NCBI RefSeq assembly: GCF_024868665.1
Contig: NC_079895.1
Span: forward strand, 24,142,848 to 24,206,847
Source of the DNA: Triplophysa rosa
Lineage: Eukaryota; Chordata; Actinopteri; Cypriniformes; Nemacheilidae
Length of the DNA: 64,000 nucleotides
Direction of reading: 5' to 3'
Below, one piece after another: positions 13,754 through 35,200 of the stretch. The notes beneath the pieces are model-generated. The model was not told the origin of the DNA. It did not search any database and saw nothing but the letters and a program-made list of their open reading frames with translations. The position numbers were made by a program, and so were the translations under genes. Position 1 is the first letter of the stretch. Each line of letters starts with the position of its first letter.

Positions 13754-15776
13754 AACGAATAAATGTAATAATATGAAAATAAATACAGGAATGAATGGTT
13801 TGATAAAACAAAATAATTCGTTTTAGCTATTATTGATCTTAGCTTTAACTTTTCTTTTCATTTTTTAAATTGATTTATTATTTTTTGTGTCCATTTTTAA
13901 TTATTTTTAATTATTATTATTTTTTATTTTTAGATTATTTTATTTATCTTTTCCTTTTATTTTTACATTTATTTATTTATACGTTTATTTATTTTTTTAT
14001 TATCGCATGTATTTATTTCCACTTTTATTTATTTATTCTTGTATTTATTCTTACTTTTCTGTGTCTTGTATGATAATTAGATGGGTTGGTCTTGCCTACT
14101 ATTGGTTCAGCGTAGATTGAAGCGTTTGATCTATTACTCTTGACTTGTTTTGGACTAACGTCACGTCACTCACTGATCGTTTGCTTCGTGTATAACGTTA
14201 AGTAACTATGTCGGGCGCACAATTAGCTAGAGAGTTACAGCATTTAGCCAATGAAGTCGATAACCATGCATCAAATGACTGTGTGTCATTCAGATTAGAT
14301 GCATTTATTGATGATTTATTACAGATTGACGGCGAGATAAATGACAAAAGTTCTCCCTCGGTTGTTAGCCTCTTTGCAGCACATTCAAAGTCTGTGCGAG
14401 TCAGAGGGTGCTATGCTATGGTGGCGTTACAGTTCAACTGGTGAAAATCATAAAGCACAAAATGTAATAAGGTTTAACTACACAGATGAGCTTGTAAACC
14501 GAAGCCGCAAGCTAACGCTTTGTCAAAGTGATAGTTATAAGCAGCCTTTCGGTTAGAAAAAGCGCAAAGATTTAATGTAACATCATGTAAATGAATTGAG
14601 ACATAGTGAACTTAAGTCACAAGTTAACACGGTAGTAATGAGCATCGTTCTTTCACTACAGGGGCCATCAAATGGAAACCATTCCTTCTAAAAAGACGTG
14701 GTTACTAAACGGTACTCGTAAACTACATTCCATAAGAGATAAATAACACAGAGGTCACAAGTTAAAACGGGCATATTCCCTTGATTCATCCAGCTGCATA
14801 TTGTTGTGTGACATCTTGATATTATTGCAAAGATCCGCAGCAGCTAGCATTGCGAAATAGCTTAGTGTGCTTGTTACCGTAGTGACACGCTGCCTCACTT
14901 TATTGTATGGGTACGAATCCCGTGTCAAATCGCTTTATTTATTTTTTCACCTCGCTTCAGCCGTTACGGGCGATCATACCAATAATTTGCAATCTTAACA
15001 AGAATGTCAAAATCATGTAACAAGAAAGTCTGTGTTTATTAGACATCTTAATATCAAGTCGTCTTGTGCTTTCAGAATCGACGAATCTGCTGAGGTCGTT
15101 CATGCACCTCTTTGGCAGAGGACCTGTAACCGGAACTTGGTCACCACCTTAGCACCCCCTGACTCGCACAGATTTTGAAGAATTTTGTCATTTATCTCTC
15201 CGTCAATCTGTAATAAATCCTCAATAAGTGCATCTAATCTGAATGACACATAGTCATTTGATGCATGGTTATCGACTTCATTGGCTAAATGCTGTAACTC
15301 TCTAGCTAATTGTGCGCACGCCATAAACGTTATACACGAAGCAAACGATCAGTGAGTGACGTGACGTTAGTCCAAAACAAGTCAAGAGTAATCTATCAAA
15401 CGCTTCAATCTACGCTGAACCAATAGTAGGCAAGACCAACCCATCTAATTATCATACAAGACACAGAAAAGTAAGAATAAATACAAGAATAAATAAATAA
15501 AAGTGGAAATAAATACATGCGATAATAAATAAATATAAAAATAAATAAACGTATAAATAAATAAATGTAAAAATAAAAGGAAAGGATAAATAAAATAATC
15601 TAAAAATAAAAAATAATAATTAAAAATAATTAAAAATGGACACAAAAAATAATAAATCAATTTAAAAAATGAAAAGAAAAGTTAAAGCTAAGATCAATAA
15701 TAGCTAAAACGAATTATTTTGTTTTATCAAACCATTCATTCCTGTATTTATTTTCATATTATTACATTTATTCGTT
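13754..15776. mobile_element. Foldback element with ~660-bp inverted arms
   Basis: The left arm (13754 to about 14435) and right arm (about 15113-15776) are inverted copies with very high identity. Outer ends read AACGAATAAATGTAATAATA and its complement; both arms carry an AT-rich block of TTTATTTATT type. Each arm also encodes the same peptide start (14208 on plus, 15324 on minus) containing QLARELQHLANEVDNHASND, diverging after INDK. The left arm has an extra ~34 bases there. The centre (~680 bp) shows no gene. I do not recognise the peptide; it may be a captured or ancestral transposase N-terminus. No clear target duplication found. Confidence 0.85.
14208..14444 (+). pseudogene. Peptide frame in left foldback arm, mirrored on the other arm
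   Basis: A 78-residue frame starting at ATG after GTTAAGTAACT. Its first ~45 residues are acidic and helical-looking, with QLARELQHLANEVDNHASND and IDDLLQIDGEIND, and are repeated at 15100-15324 on the minus strand with few substitutions. Conservation between arms may reflect gene conversion or recent duplication rather than selection on protein. The frames end differently. Function unknown; probably a transposon-derived remnant. Confidence 0.4.
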
Positions 15777-17890
15777 TATATATTTATTTATTTATACATT
15801 CATTTATTTATAATTTTTGCAGGTTTAGTCCTCCATAATTTGTCATGATGCCACTGCCAAAAATGACAAAAAGCAACAGACTGGAAAAGGACATCGGCAA
15901 ACAAAATAAAGTTTGATGTCTTCTTGGAGGCATACACACATTCCCCAAACCATCCAGTCTAAAAAAACCTAATGGGTTAGGTTGACCACAGTCTGTTCCT
16001 GAACAACCATTGCATGTACTTGGCAGTCTAAAACCCGTTATACAAGTGTGGCGTTACAATTTTTGTGTTTAAAGAGAGAGCCACAAGTGTTTCAAATTCA
16101 GGAAAGTCTGGCTTCTAAGTTTCCCTGTATTGCTGAGAAAATGCTTTTTTTTTACTTTTCTTTTAGCAAACTGATAATTTGATCAAGAATTTACCTCACA
16201 ATTGTTGATGAATCGTTGGCAATGTCATTTGATCCAGGTGTTCTTTGGCCAATGACTAACATCAACCACATAACGAATTTGTTAGTGCATTCTTAAACAA
16301 ATATAACTTTGAGATATTTTTCTAAGATGGAAAGAGATATTGATCTAAAATGATAACTAATTATAAAAAATATTTTTTCAGAATAAAGTTTGTTGAAACA
16401 TTCAAAAAAACAAACACTAAAGAACTCAAAATTATAAATGACCCATTTTACATTTTGGAAGTTAATTATGAAATGTTATATTGTATGATTTGAAATTGTA
16501 TGATTCACATATTTAATAATATTTATATCCAAAATATTAAGGAGACATGAGAAAAGAAGACCTACGAGAAGAATGGAGTCAGTACGTCAGAGCAATTGAT
16601 TTAACAAAGGAGTGTGTCAGCTTGACTTGTGTGGCTCTGGATAATGATCTCAATATAATTTTTCTTCAGATGATTTTGCTCATAGATGGGCAATGACGCA
16701 GGAGCCTACGTGAGTAGTTCTGAGGAACCTGCGTGAGCTCTTCACAGCGCATATAATCAGTGTAATGATGCAGTTTAATGGCAGGGAACGCTGGTACCGT
16801 CTGTGAGAGTCATTTTCAAGGAATCTCCTCGAGTTGTCAGTGAGACTTTCTGCCTTATTAAACCACGTTGTGTGGGCTGATAAAGTATTGTATGCCTGGT
16901 ACAGAACATTAGGTCAGTGAATTAATGAAATGTTTATAAAATTGTAATGATGCATGACACCGATACAAAAAAGACGTAACACTTTGACACATTTAATCCA
17001 TAAGGTCAAAGCTGAATTAAATTGCCTGTGATTTTTCATTCATTTTGCCTTTAATGTCTGCCTGTTTAAACCTGTATGTACAACACCTTCAATTTTAAAG
17101 ATTAAAAAAAGCTTTTAGTAAAAAAGAAATAAAGTGCGAAACCTAACCTTCAGGCCTACCTGCTGGCAAACAAAAAAACACTACAAATTCGAATACTTTC
17201 TATTACAAAAACCATCAAAGTCATTAGCATGTTATTTTATGCAGTGGGGTTTGGGCTCTTTCCCAGTAGATTTTAATGGTGCTTTATTGGTTACCATCTG
17301 TAACATCCCAGGAGACAACATTTTACAAGTAGAGACCTACAAAGACTTTTATAGTTTACATTAAAACCAATAAAATTCCCATTATAACCATTAAATCCAT
17401 TACACTTCCTGTAATGGTTTCTATTGTTATCATGTTCAAAAGTCAATAATTATTATATTAAAGAGTGTTTGAAAAACACATATAACATAGCTGTTTGCAT
17501 TATAAACACTTTTTTCAACATTTTTATTTGTTTAGTTTCACATGAGGACATTGATTAACACTTAATTGAACAGATGCCATGGAAGTTGTCCATATATTTT
17601 AAAAAAAGGATGGAAAAAAGGAAAGGAAAAAGAGGAAAGATGAGCATTATTAAGAGTTTAACATTTTTAGCAGGTCTTTTGATAAATCACCAATAACATC
17701 AGACTAACTGAAAAAAACAATAGTAATAGGCAATAGGCCTACAATTATTCAGGATTTATTGTATGGTTTATGACAAATCTGAAAATTAGTTTAAAATTAC
17801 ATTTACAATGTTTTTTTTGGAACCTGATCAAAAAACCTGACAAAATTACTTCAATTTCAGCTATAGCTAATGTTTACATGTTTACAATTC
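15777..17890. other. No gene recognised
   Basis: AT-rich intergenic sequence without convincing exons; TTTATT-rich stretch near 15780-15815 continues the style of the adjacent foldback arm. Confidence 0.4.
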
Positions 17891-17898
17891 AGGCTGAG

Positions 17899-18030
17899 TG
17901 GGGAAGGTTCCAGTATGACAACAAAGCCAGATTTCCCATAACATGGAGAGGCACAGTGCCAGGAAGCTTCAAAGGAAGAACTAATGACGTTATTGATGGT
18001 CAGTGGAAATGGGATGAGGAACTCGACTAG
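17899..18030 (+). CDS. Possible orphan 3'-terminal coding exon, unknown product
   Basis: Starting after a plausible acceptor (TTTACATGTTTACAATTCAG), an open frame encodes about 44 residues: AEWGRFQYDNKARFPITWRG, then a basic turn, ending DGQWKWDEELD and TAG. Composition looks protein-like, unlike the surrounding AT-rich DNA. No companion upstream exon was found in the window and I do not recognise the family. It could be the last exon of a plus-strand gene lying mostly elsewhere, a relic exon, or chance. Confidence 0.25.
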   Translation, partial: WGRFQYDNKARFPITWRGTVPGSFKGRTNDVIDGQWKWDEELD

Positions 18031-18969
18031 AAGATGAAAAGTTTCCAAAACAGCTTCGACGTGCACTCATGCATACTTGCACATCTCACGCCAGTGTCTT
18101 TTTTGTGACAATGTTTTCAGTCGATACAGAACACATTTTACGTTACAGAACTTGGTCAATACCACTGGCCTGTTTTTTTTCATGTTAGACTAATACAACA
18201 CTACCCCATCAAACTAAGCACGACTTGAAACATAAAGAGATATTACCGCAAAAATAAAAATTCTGGCAAAGTAATTTATCCTTGTGTCATTCAAAACTGG
18301 TTTATGATTCTTCTGTGAAACACAAGAAAAAAATATGTTGAGAAATGTCTCAGCAGTTTTGTATCAGAGAGGGTCAATATTGTTACCAATGTTCTTTAAA
18401 ATAAAATGTATTGTGGTTGGGTGGAAAAATAAGTCATACAGTTAGTTTGGAATGACAGGACAGTGCGTAAATAATGCATTTTTATTTCTGTAAAGCTTCA
18501 GAGCACATGGTGTAGAGTTTTTGTTCAATTGTGTAGTAAAAACTGTTTCGGGGTCCATTGATCACAAATGTTCTTTCCTAGCAATTTAAGATACCACTAA
18601 CAAAACTGTATGCAAAACAAATCTCTAAAATCTAAATTGAACCATTTAGGATTAATGGTTTAATTTTAGGGAAAAAAATCAAATGTGACATGGTACCAAA
18701 ACATCTTTATAAGAAAGTTATTTTAAGAACATTCTTACATTTTTTAAGTCAACACAAATTTTTATTAAGCAATGACCTGTACAATAAGAAATAATGATAT
18801 TCAAAATGAACCCTTCATTAAAGCTTCACTAAAACTTTGTTATATAAGAAAATCCATATGCAATCCAGCATGTGTGTCAATTCTTTGACTCAAAGATTAA
18901 AGCTTTGCTCTCTACTGGACTCCAGTGGCAAAAAAGACAAACACAACCACTCAGGAAATAAAGCCTTAG

Positions 18970-18975
18970 TTTATT
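18970..18975 (-). terminator. cbs: Candidate polyadenylation signal of cbs
   Basis: AATAAA on the minus strand about 950 bases after the cbs stop. No closer canonical signal stood out, but I did not scan every variant. Confidence 0.4.
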
Positions 18976-19925
18976 TGTATCTAGGAATTATTACAGCAAT
19001 AAATTTAAGAAAACCAAATCAACTGACATAACAGAAGAGACGGACATTCTGAATCGGAGACATCCAGCAGCATGCACATAAGAGTATCCTCACATTCAAT
19101 AATTCACAAATAACTCCTAAACACAATCATTTTTCACTTACTCCTTAACACATATTCTCTTCACAAGTTTGACTTACAAGAATAAGAATACAAAAAAAGA
19201 AAAGAAACGATTTCTGTCTAACACAGAATGGTCTGTTGTAATATCTGGACTGTGACAGGTCCAAAAGCACTTTGTTATTTACACCCCGTTGTATTCTTGA
19301 AGTCTTATATACATTAGAATATACGTTTGGTTGGTCAAACTATTGTTATATTTTCTGTCAATTACCAATAATCATGACTGCAAACCTCCTAATATACTAC
19401 AGACCTATAGTAAATGTGCCAAGAAGAATCAGAACATGATTGGTACAGGCAAAGAAATATTGCTGTTGTAAACTACTGAAGTCACTAGATGGCAATGTAG
19501 CCCCAGACTAGACAGGATAGAATCATAAAACTAGGTTCTACTAAACCCAGGGCTATACCACATGCAGAGTTGTTTAAAGAAGGAAATACATTACATTTAT
19601 AGCATACACAGTCAAAGTTTACTCATCACAAAATGGTTGTTCTTTGACTTTAGATTACTTCATTATGCCAACTCCTTAACAAAAGATATACCAGCTAAAC
19701 TAAAATGTAAACTCACAAGAATGAAACCAACCGAGAGAGGCAAAAGAAATGCCGGATGACACGTAAAACTGTATTGATAAGCTCTTACTAAAAGGCATAA
19801 TTCTTAATAAAACCGAGCATGCCACTTGCAGAAATAGTGTGTAAAACAAGCAGCATTTTATCATTCCGTTCTCACATTATTGCAAAAAGAAACCCCTACA
19901 CATCAGATGTGTGCGTTTTGGTCCT

Positions 19926-28863
<8,938 letters not shown>

Positions 28864-30960
28864 GGCTTACCAATGAGAAGAAAAAGAAGTCGGTAAGCAC
28901 CAGCCTTCTTGTAAATATAATCAAGAAACATTATGTAAAGCCCTGCCCTCCCCATGCATGTAGGTGTATTGATGAATGATATGAAGACCATATTAGAGTT
29001 AAAAGTTCAAGTTCTTACGCAATGTTGACGAATCATAACATGCCACAGATGAGCCTGTGTGCCATGAATGTCAAGAACACTTTTATTTGATTTACTCTAA
29101 CATTTACACAAAACACACAAATGTGCCTTTAAATGTTTACACAGAGAAACAGTAGAGCCTATGGGACAGTAACTTAAATTGGATATTGCTACACACGGAC
29201 ATTATTGCACACTATAGCGCACATGCTTGAAGACAGTAAAAGGAAGAAAACAACCTCCTATCACTTAGAATGTGAACAAAAACACTCGGTTCCTGACAAC
29301 AATATCTTTTCAAGTAGTTGGGCAGATATCCCAACTTCCTCAATCTGCTCCCGGTGAAAGAGTGGATAAACAGAGATTGGTCCCTAATAAAAAACTATTA
29401 CTGATCAACAAGACTGGATTGCCCTTTGGGGATATATTAGGTAACGCGTGCTTTATCAATGACTACATTTACATAAAAATATACTAATACAAATCAGAAC
29501 TTACTATGCAACCTTCATGTACATGCTTAATCTTTATTGCTATTACAAGATTAAGCCAATATTCCAGTTTCTATAAATCTGAATTTGACAGCTGGCCTTG
29601 TAATACACAGTGATCAGAATTTTCGAAAAAAAAAGTTTAGCAATTTTTAGGATCCTGAATAAACACTTGTAAAAGATGTAAAGATCTGGTATATTTAATT
29701 TCACTGAAAACTACCAACTGGCCTTAAAATCATTGGGTGCACAAACAAATCCAGAGATAGCGAAGTCTCTCTTGGAAACTGAACAGCTGTGTTTGACCAC
29801 ATCCATGTCATACCTCAGCACTGATGCAGTTGCCAAGAAGAGACTTGTGCAATAAACGTATGCTGAAATAAACTCAAACAAATAGTTCAGCCAAAAGGGC
29901 AATTTAGGACTGAGTCCAAACATGTGGGGTATTTCATTAAAATCAGGACTAATGATGATCTGTAACTTACCACAGTTAACCATAAAGAAGGAAAAAGATA
30001 AACAATGCATAAAGACACACTTCTGCTTTTTACAGACGGATTCAGTCATTTCAAGAACAAGAGGTGATTTCCAGACAGCTAAGAGGATGCAGACTTCGTC
30101 TTTTAGTTAGTCTTGACCGTGATTCTGATCCTGAAGCCCCGCAAGCAACTCTAAATGGGTCGTTCGCAAATACACCGTAGCTACATGTGTCCTATGGTGT
30201 GACATCACAAATATTTAGAAAACAAACTGTTAATAATATATTATAAAGTAAAATGTCATATGAGAGATTTCTTGTCATACCATAGGATCCATTTACAATG
30301 TATTTGTAAATATTCTGAACATACTTTTGCTCATTCTTTTATTGTCAAATTTTGTTATACATAAAGTCTGCAGTTGACCAAAACAATGGATTTTCGGTTT
30401 TGGTTATATTCACATGAATTTAGTCCCCAAATAATCCTTTTAATTTTTTGAAGTTACGCGTCAAATATAAGCAAAGTCCTAAGTTTCTTTAAGTTCCATT
30501 GTGTTTTCTATCTAACGAACGAGTAAAAGCAGCATGTTTAAATGGCTGTAAAAGTAGTAGCCCGGGTTGGAAGCACGAAAATCATGGTTTGCAAATTCAT
30601 TCAGTTACTTCTAACTTGAAACCCTCCACCACAACTGATGTAGGTACTGCACGTAAAAAATATTATATTAACGAAGGAACAATTAAGATGACGCAATTTC
30701 GGAGGTATTGTGTTCATTGTATTTGCGCGGACCAAGATGCTGTGACGCAGGGGGTCGATTTCATCATGCACGCGATCACCGCATTCCCAATTTTCCCAAA
30801 GGCGAGTAAAATGTAACCGCCGTATAAAAAATAAAACTATTTTTCAAAATTATAACGCGCAATACGTATTATTTATTTATATTTAACACGTCATTTTGCT
30901 TTAAGGAATCCGGATGTGCTTTTCTCGCACCTTTGAGAAAATATTAATAACAGATTGTTC
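28864..30960. other. 5' intron of cbs, no other gene seen
   Basis: An acceptor (TTCTTTTTCTTCTCATTGGTAAG) lies two bases before the cbs start codon, so the sequence upstream is intron if the noncoding exon near 31 kb is real. Contains short frames only. Confidence 0.45.
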
Positions 30961-31004
30961 ATGATGGCTTACTGTACAAAACACAAACGGACATCTTTAC
31001 TCAC

Positions 31005-31250
31005 CTGCGTATCAGATAGATTTGAAGTAACAAGCCGCTGAGGTGCGATTACCCAGACTTGCCTATGCGTAAACGTGAAATAGTCGGCTTGCCAGCTGCT
31101 CACATGCGTTAAAGAGCCAAGCATGCGTCCAATCGTGAGACAGTAAACTTTGCGCTGATTGGCTGCTGCTGGGGAGTCTGTTTTGCTCACGGCCAATCAT
31201 GTGTTAACAATTTAGTCGTGCCCTCGTCTGCGGAAACGTTTAAGCGCAGT
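31005..31250 (-). promoter_or_regulatory. cbs: Candidate noncoding first exon and promoter of cbs
   Basis: On the minus strand a strong donor GATACGCAG|GTGAGTAAAG lies at 31005, followed upstream by a locally GC- and CpG-rich stretch (about 31150-31350, for example GTGGCGCTGCGCAG). Together with the acceptor just before the cbs ATG this suggests a spliced 5' UTR. The upstream limit is unknown and was set arbitrarily near the CpG-rich part. Confidence 0.4.
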
Positions 31251-32108
31251 GGCGCTGCGCAGACCGATCGGCGTATGACTTCACGGCACCGTCTAGACAT
31301 GGGAAGACATCTCGCGGTACTTTGATTTCACACCCCGCTCAATCTGCGAAGCGGTGCGTTAACACATTTTTACCCGGTTTCACAGACAAGTCTTAAAGCT
31401 AGTCCCAGACTAAAATGAATGTTTGAGCTGTCGAACTGAAAAAAACTCGCCATAAAACATCTTAAAATATGTCAGTGCCATTGTTTCGTGTCAAAATGCA
31501 CTCCAGTAACGTTTTTAACAAGGGCATTTTTATAAAAGTAACAAATATCCTAATTTAATTAAGGGTTAGTTCTGGCTTAAGATAAACCCGGTCTGTGAAA
31601 CTGGGCCCTAGTGCCGTTCAGCTATGTATTGAACTAACAATAGCAGACTCTCTTACTCAGATGGACATATCTCGCTTTCTAATGGCGACATTTTTAACGC
31701 TTAAGAGAACAGCAATGGTTTACATTTTTTTGCAGAATAAAATTTGTATTACCCCAGGTTTACTTCAAATACCCTGGTTAAACGATATTGTAGTAAAATC
31801 ACAGTAAATATGTGGTTAATGTACTTACAAATGAACTATGGTTGCTATTGGTTGATTTCATACTGGAATACAGCAGTTTTGTTTTACACAAATTTTACAC
31901 AATAAAAATACGAAGAAAAATCATGGAAAAATGTTAGAAACTTCCTGTCTTTGACAACTTCACATTAGGAAACATGTGTTCATAATATGTATCTGTTCAA
32001 AAATCAAAAGACAAACAAGATCTACAATAAAAAAAACAGACACAATGACAAGTTTACAATCATTACAAAGTAATAACCACTAAAATCACTAAAATGTCTA
32101 AGGGGTCT

Positions 32109-32114
32109 TTTATT
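32109..32114 (-). terminator. u2af1: Candidate polyadenylation signal of u2af1
   Basis: AATAAA on the minus strand about 140 bases after the u2af1 stop codon, giving a short 3' UTR. Confidence 0.6.
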
Positions 32115-32254
32115 GAAAAAGCAAACAGTTCTTGGATAAAGAAATCAGAGGATAAAGAAATCAGGGAATTTCAATTCAACATTTATCACATTTTCATCAC
32201 GACAGAGTTGGACAGGTCTTGAGGAATGAGTGTAAGCCTCAGAAAGGAAGGAGT

Positions 32255-35200
32255 TTAAAATCGTCCAGAGCGTTCCCTATCTCTTGACCTCCGCCTCTCC
32301 CGGTCTCTTCCACCTCTATTGCGTTCGCGAGAACGAGAGCGCCTCTCACGAGAACGTGAACGAGAGCGATGCCTGTGTAAGAGAGAGAACATTTAACTAG
32401 AGCTTTTCAGTTCATGACTTGTTTTTGATCAAGTCTTTAAATTTTACCAGAGATACTATAAACTAAGGCTTTTTCTGTTCGTACTCCATTTCAGATGATA
32501 AAGCAAAAAACGGTGGAGCAGCCTTATGCCAGCAATGTGATTATACAAGTTATTAATTCTCAATCTGTAACAAACATTTTTTTTTTAAGTTTTCAGAAAA
32601 GACAGACCTCTTTCTTCTGCGGCCATACAGCTCTCTCCTGAGCTCCCTTGAAATTGGCTTCAGATGCATGAAATTGCAGAAGCCACCTCGAGTGCACTCT
32701 CTGCAGGAAAACAAATGTACTGCAATCAGCCATAATGAAGCCAGTGGAAATCAAAGTAAACATATTGCACAAAACAGAATATTACTTTCTCACAGTACAT
32801 TTATTTATGGACATCTAGCATTTTATGTATAGTAGTTATGTATTTTGGCATTTTCTTCCTCCTGATTGTACATGAGAATGTGCACAACGCTCTGCTGGTT
32901 ATCTGATCACTTACCCCATCTCATACTGTCGACAACAAGCCTCTCTGAAGTCAGTGACAGGAGAGAGCTCAGCATGGATGGGCTGGCCATTAAACCAGCG
33001 GTTATTCAAATCAATCACTGCCTTCTCAGCATCTTCTTCACGCCGGAACTACACAGAAAACAGTGAACTTTCAAGTAACTTGCAATACAGTAGTGCTGAT
33101 ATGCTATGAGAAAACCAATGTTTAAAAACACATTTAATAATAATTATTCATAATAATGAACTGGACAAATTCAACCCCAAGTAACATTTCTTTAAAGGGA
33201 TACTTCAACCAAAAAAGAAAATTCTGTCATCAAGTTGTTCCAAATCTGTATAAATTTCTTTGTTCTGATGAACACAGAGACAGCTATTTGGAAGAATTCA
33301 TACAACCAGACAGATTTTTCCCCCCATGGACTACCATTGTAGGAAAGAATACAACGGTAGTCAAAAGTGCCCCAGAATTGTTTGCTGTCCTACGTTCTTC
33401 AAAATGTCGTCTTTTGTGTTCAACAGAACAAAAAACTGATACAAAGTAATTTTTCCTACTATGGGAGTCAACAGGGGGGCAAGATCTGTTTGGTTATAAG
33501 CATTCTTCTGAATATCTTTCTGTGTTCTTCAGAACATAGAGATGTATACAGATTTGGAACAACTCGAAGGTGAGTAAATGACAATTTTAATTTTTGGATG
33601 AAATATCCCTTTAACCTAACTGTAAGCTGTTTACAACTTCTATGTGTATTCAGGCATTTAGGCAAGTGTATATCATAATCGCATAAGAACGGTCAGAAGA
33701 ACTATTAATTTAAAAACATTATATCTGCTGATATGCATCAGAAGTTAGTTCAGTAAATGGACAGTAATGAAAACATTCTCACCTTCACATAGACATTGCC
33801 CACCAAGTGATCTCCTAAATTATCACAAACATTCATCTCCTCAACCTCTCCATACTTCTCTTCCATTTCAGTAAACACCTCCTGAAGAATGAATATGTGA
33901 CATGAGAAAAATAATTTGCAATGTGTTTTAGCATAGAGACAAAACAGTGAAAGTTCAAAGCACAAAATAACGACCAGCATCTATGTGTCCCTTTAACCTG
34001 AGAATAGGCAAAATGTTAACAGTGTTTCCCATTCATTGACGAGACTATGGTGGCCCACCATAGTGTACTTTGTTCCCCCACAGTCTTAAAACAAGCCGCA
34101 TTTTTTTCTTATAACAACAAATATTTCTTTGAATTTCGTTGAATTCTGCACCGTTGATTCGTTGTTGTGCCATTGTTCACAGCTAGACGAAATGCTTCCC
34201 CCTCTCTGTTACTTCAGCGCAATGTGGGCAGCGCGTCTACACAACGGAGCTGTACAATATCCTTTTTTAGCGCCAAAAAGCACTCCGTTTAACCCTTTCC
34301 ACATCGCTCAGATCATGCTTCAAGCTAGAGCCCAGCACGGGCCTCAAATTTAAGCCATGGCCTGAGAAGCTCAGGCCCTAGCCCGGCCCATGTCCGACAG
34401 CATATCAGGATTCTCAGATCGAGTCCAACTAAAGCTCGTCATGTTTTTTGTACCTCTGTATTACACAGGCTGTTGCGGCAATTAAAATAGTTCAGTTTCG
34501 TTTTTAATGGCAAATTATTTAAATTTCGTTTAGTTTTTTATTAAGTTAATTTAGAAAAATGCTTGGAGTATTTTTTATTTGTGGCTCAGCCAGGTGCAGA
34601 AAACTGCGCTGGAGCGCGGATTTGAATTAATGATGTGAATGATACTGTTGAAACTGCTGCAACCATTAAAATAGTTTTGTTTTGTTTTTAATGGCAAATT
34701 ATTCATATTTCGTTTTAATTTAGAAGAATGTTTGGAGTTTTTTTTAGTATGTGGCTCAGGTGCAGTGTTAATTTTGACAGCAAATTTTGATTTAGTTTTA
34801 GTCATAGTCTTTTGACGAAAATGCAATTTAGTTTTAGTCATTTTAGTCAACCCCATCATTTTAGTTTTAGTCTACGAAATATGAAAAACATTTTAGTCGA
34901 ATAAATATACATTATATTTAGTCTACTAACGATTATTTTGAAGATCGATTAGTTGGGCGCTTGTTTTTCTTCTTCTTCGATTAATCGGATAAAATGTAAT
35001 TACATCTTTTGCTTATAAGTAAATCAGATATGGGAAAAGTATATACAACTGAACTCATTAGCCTTCTCCCAAAATGTTGTGAATGTCTCCATAATTAACA
35101 CACCTGGTGAGTTGATTCAGGTGTGTCATATTAGAAGCAACTGACAATAGTCTCTCCCAAACGTGGGAGCGAGGGGAGGGTTGCCAAGGAAATAATTTTT

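Noticed and set aside
33156..33665. Overlapping frames on both strands in u2af1 intron 5
   Set aside because: They fall in the arms of the 33192-33614 inverted-repeat element.
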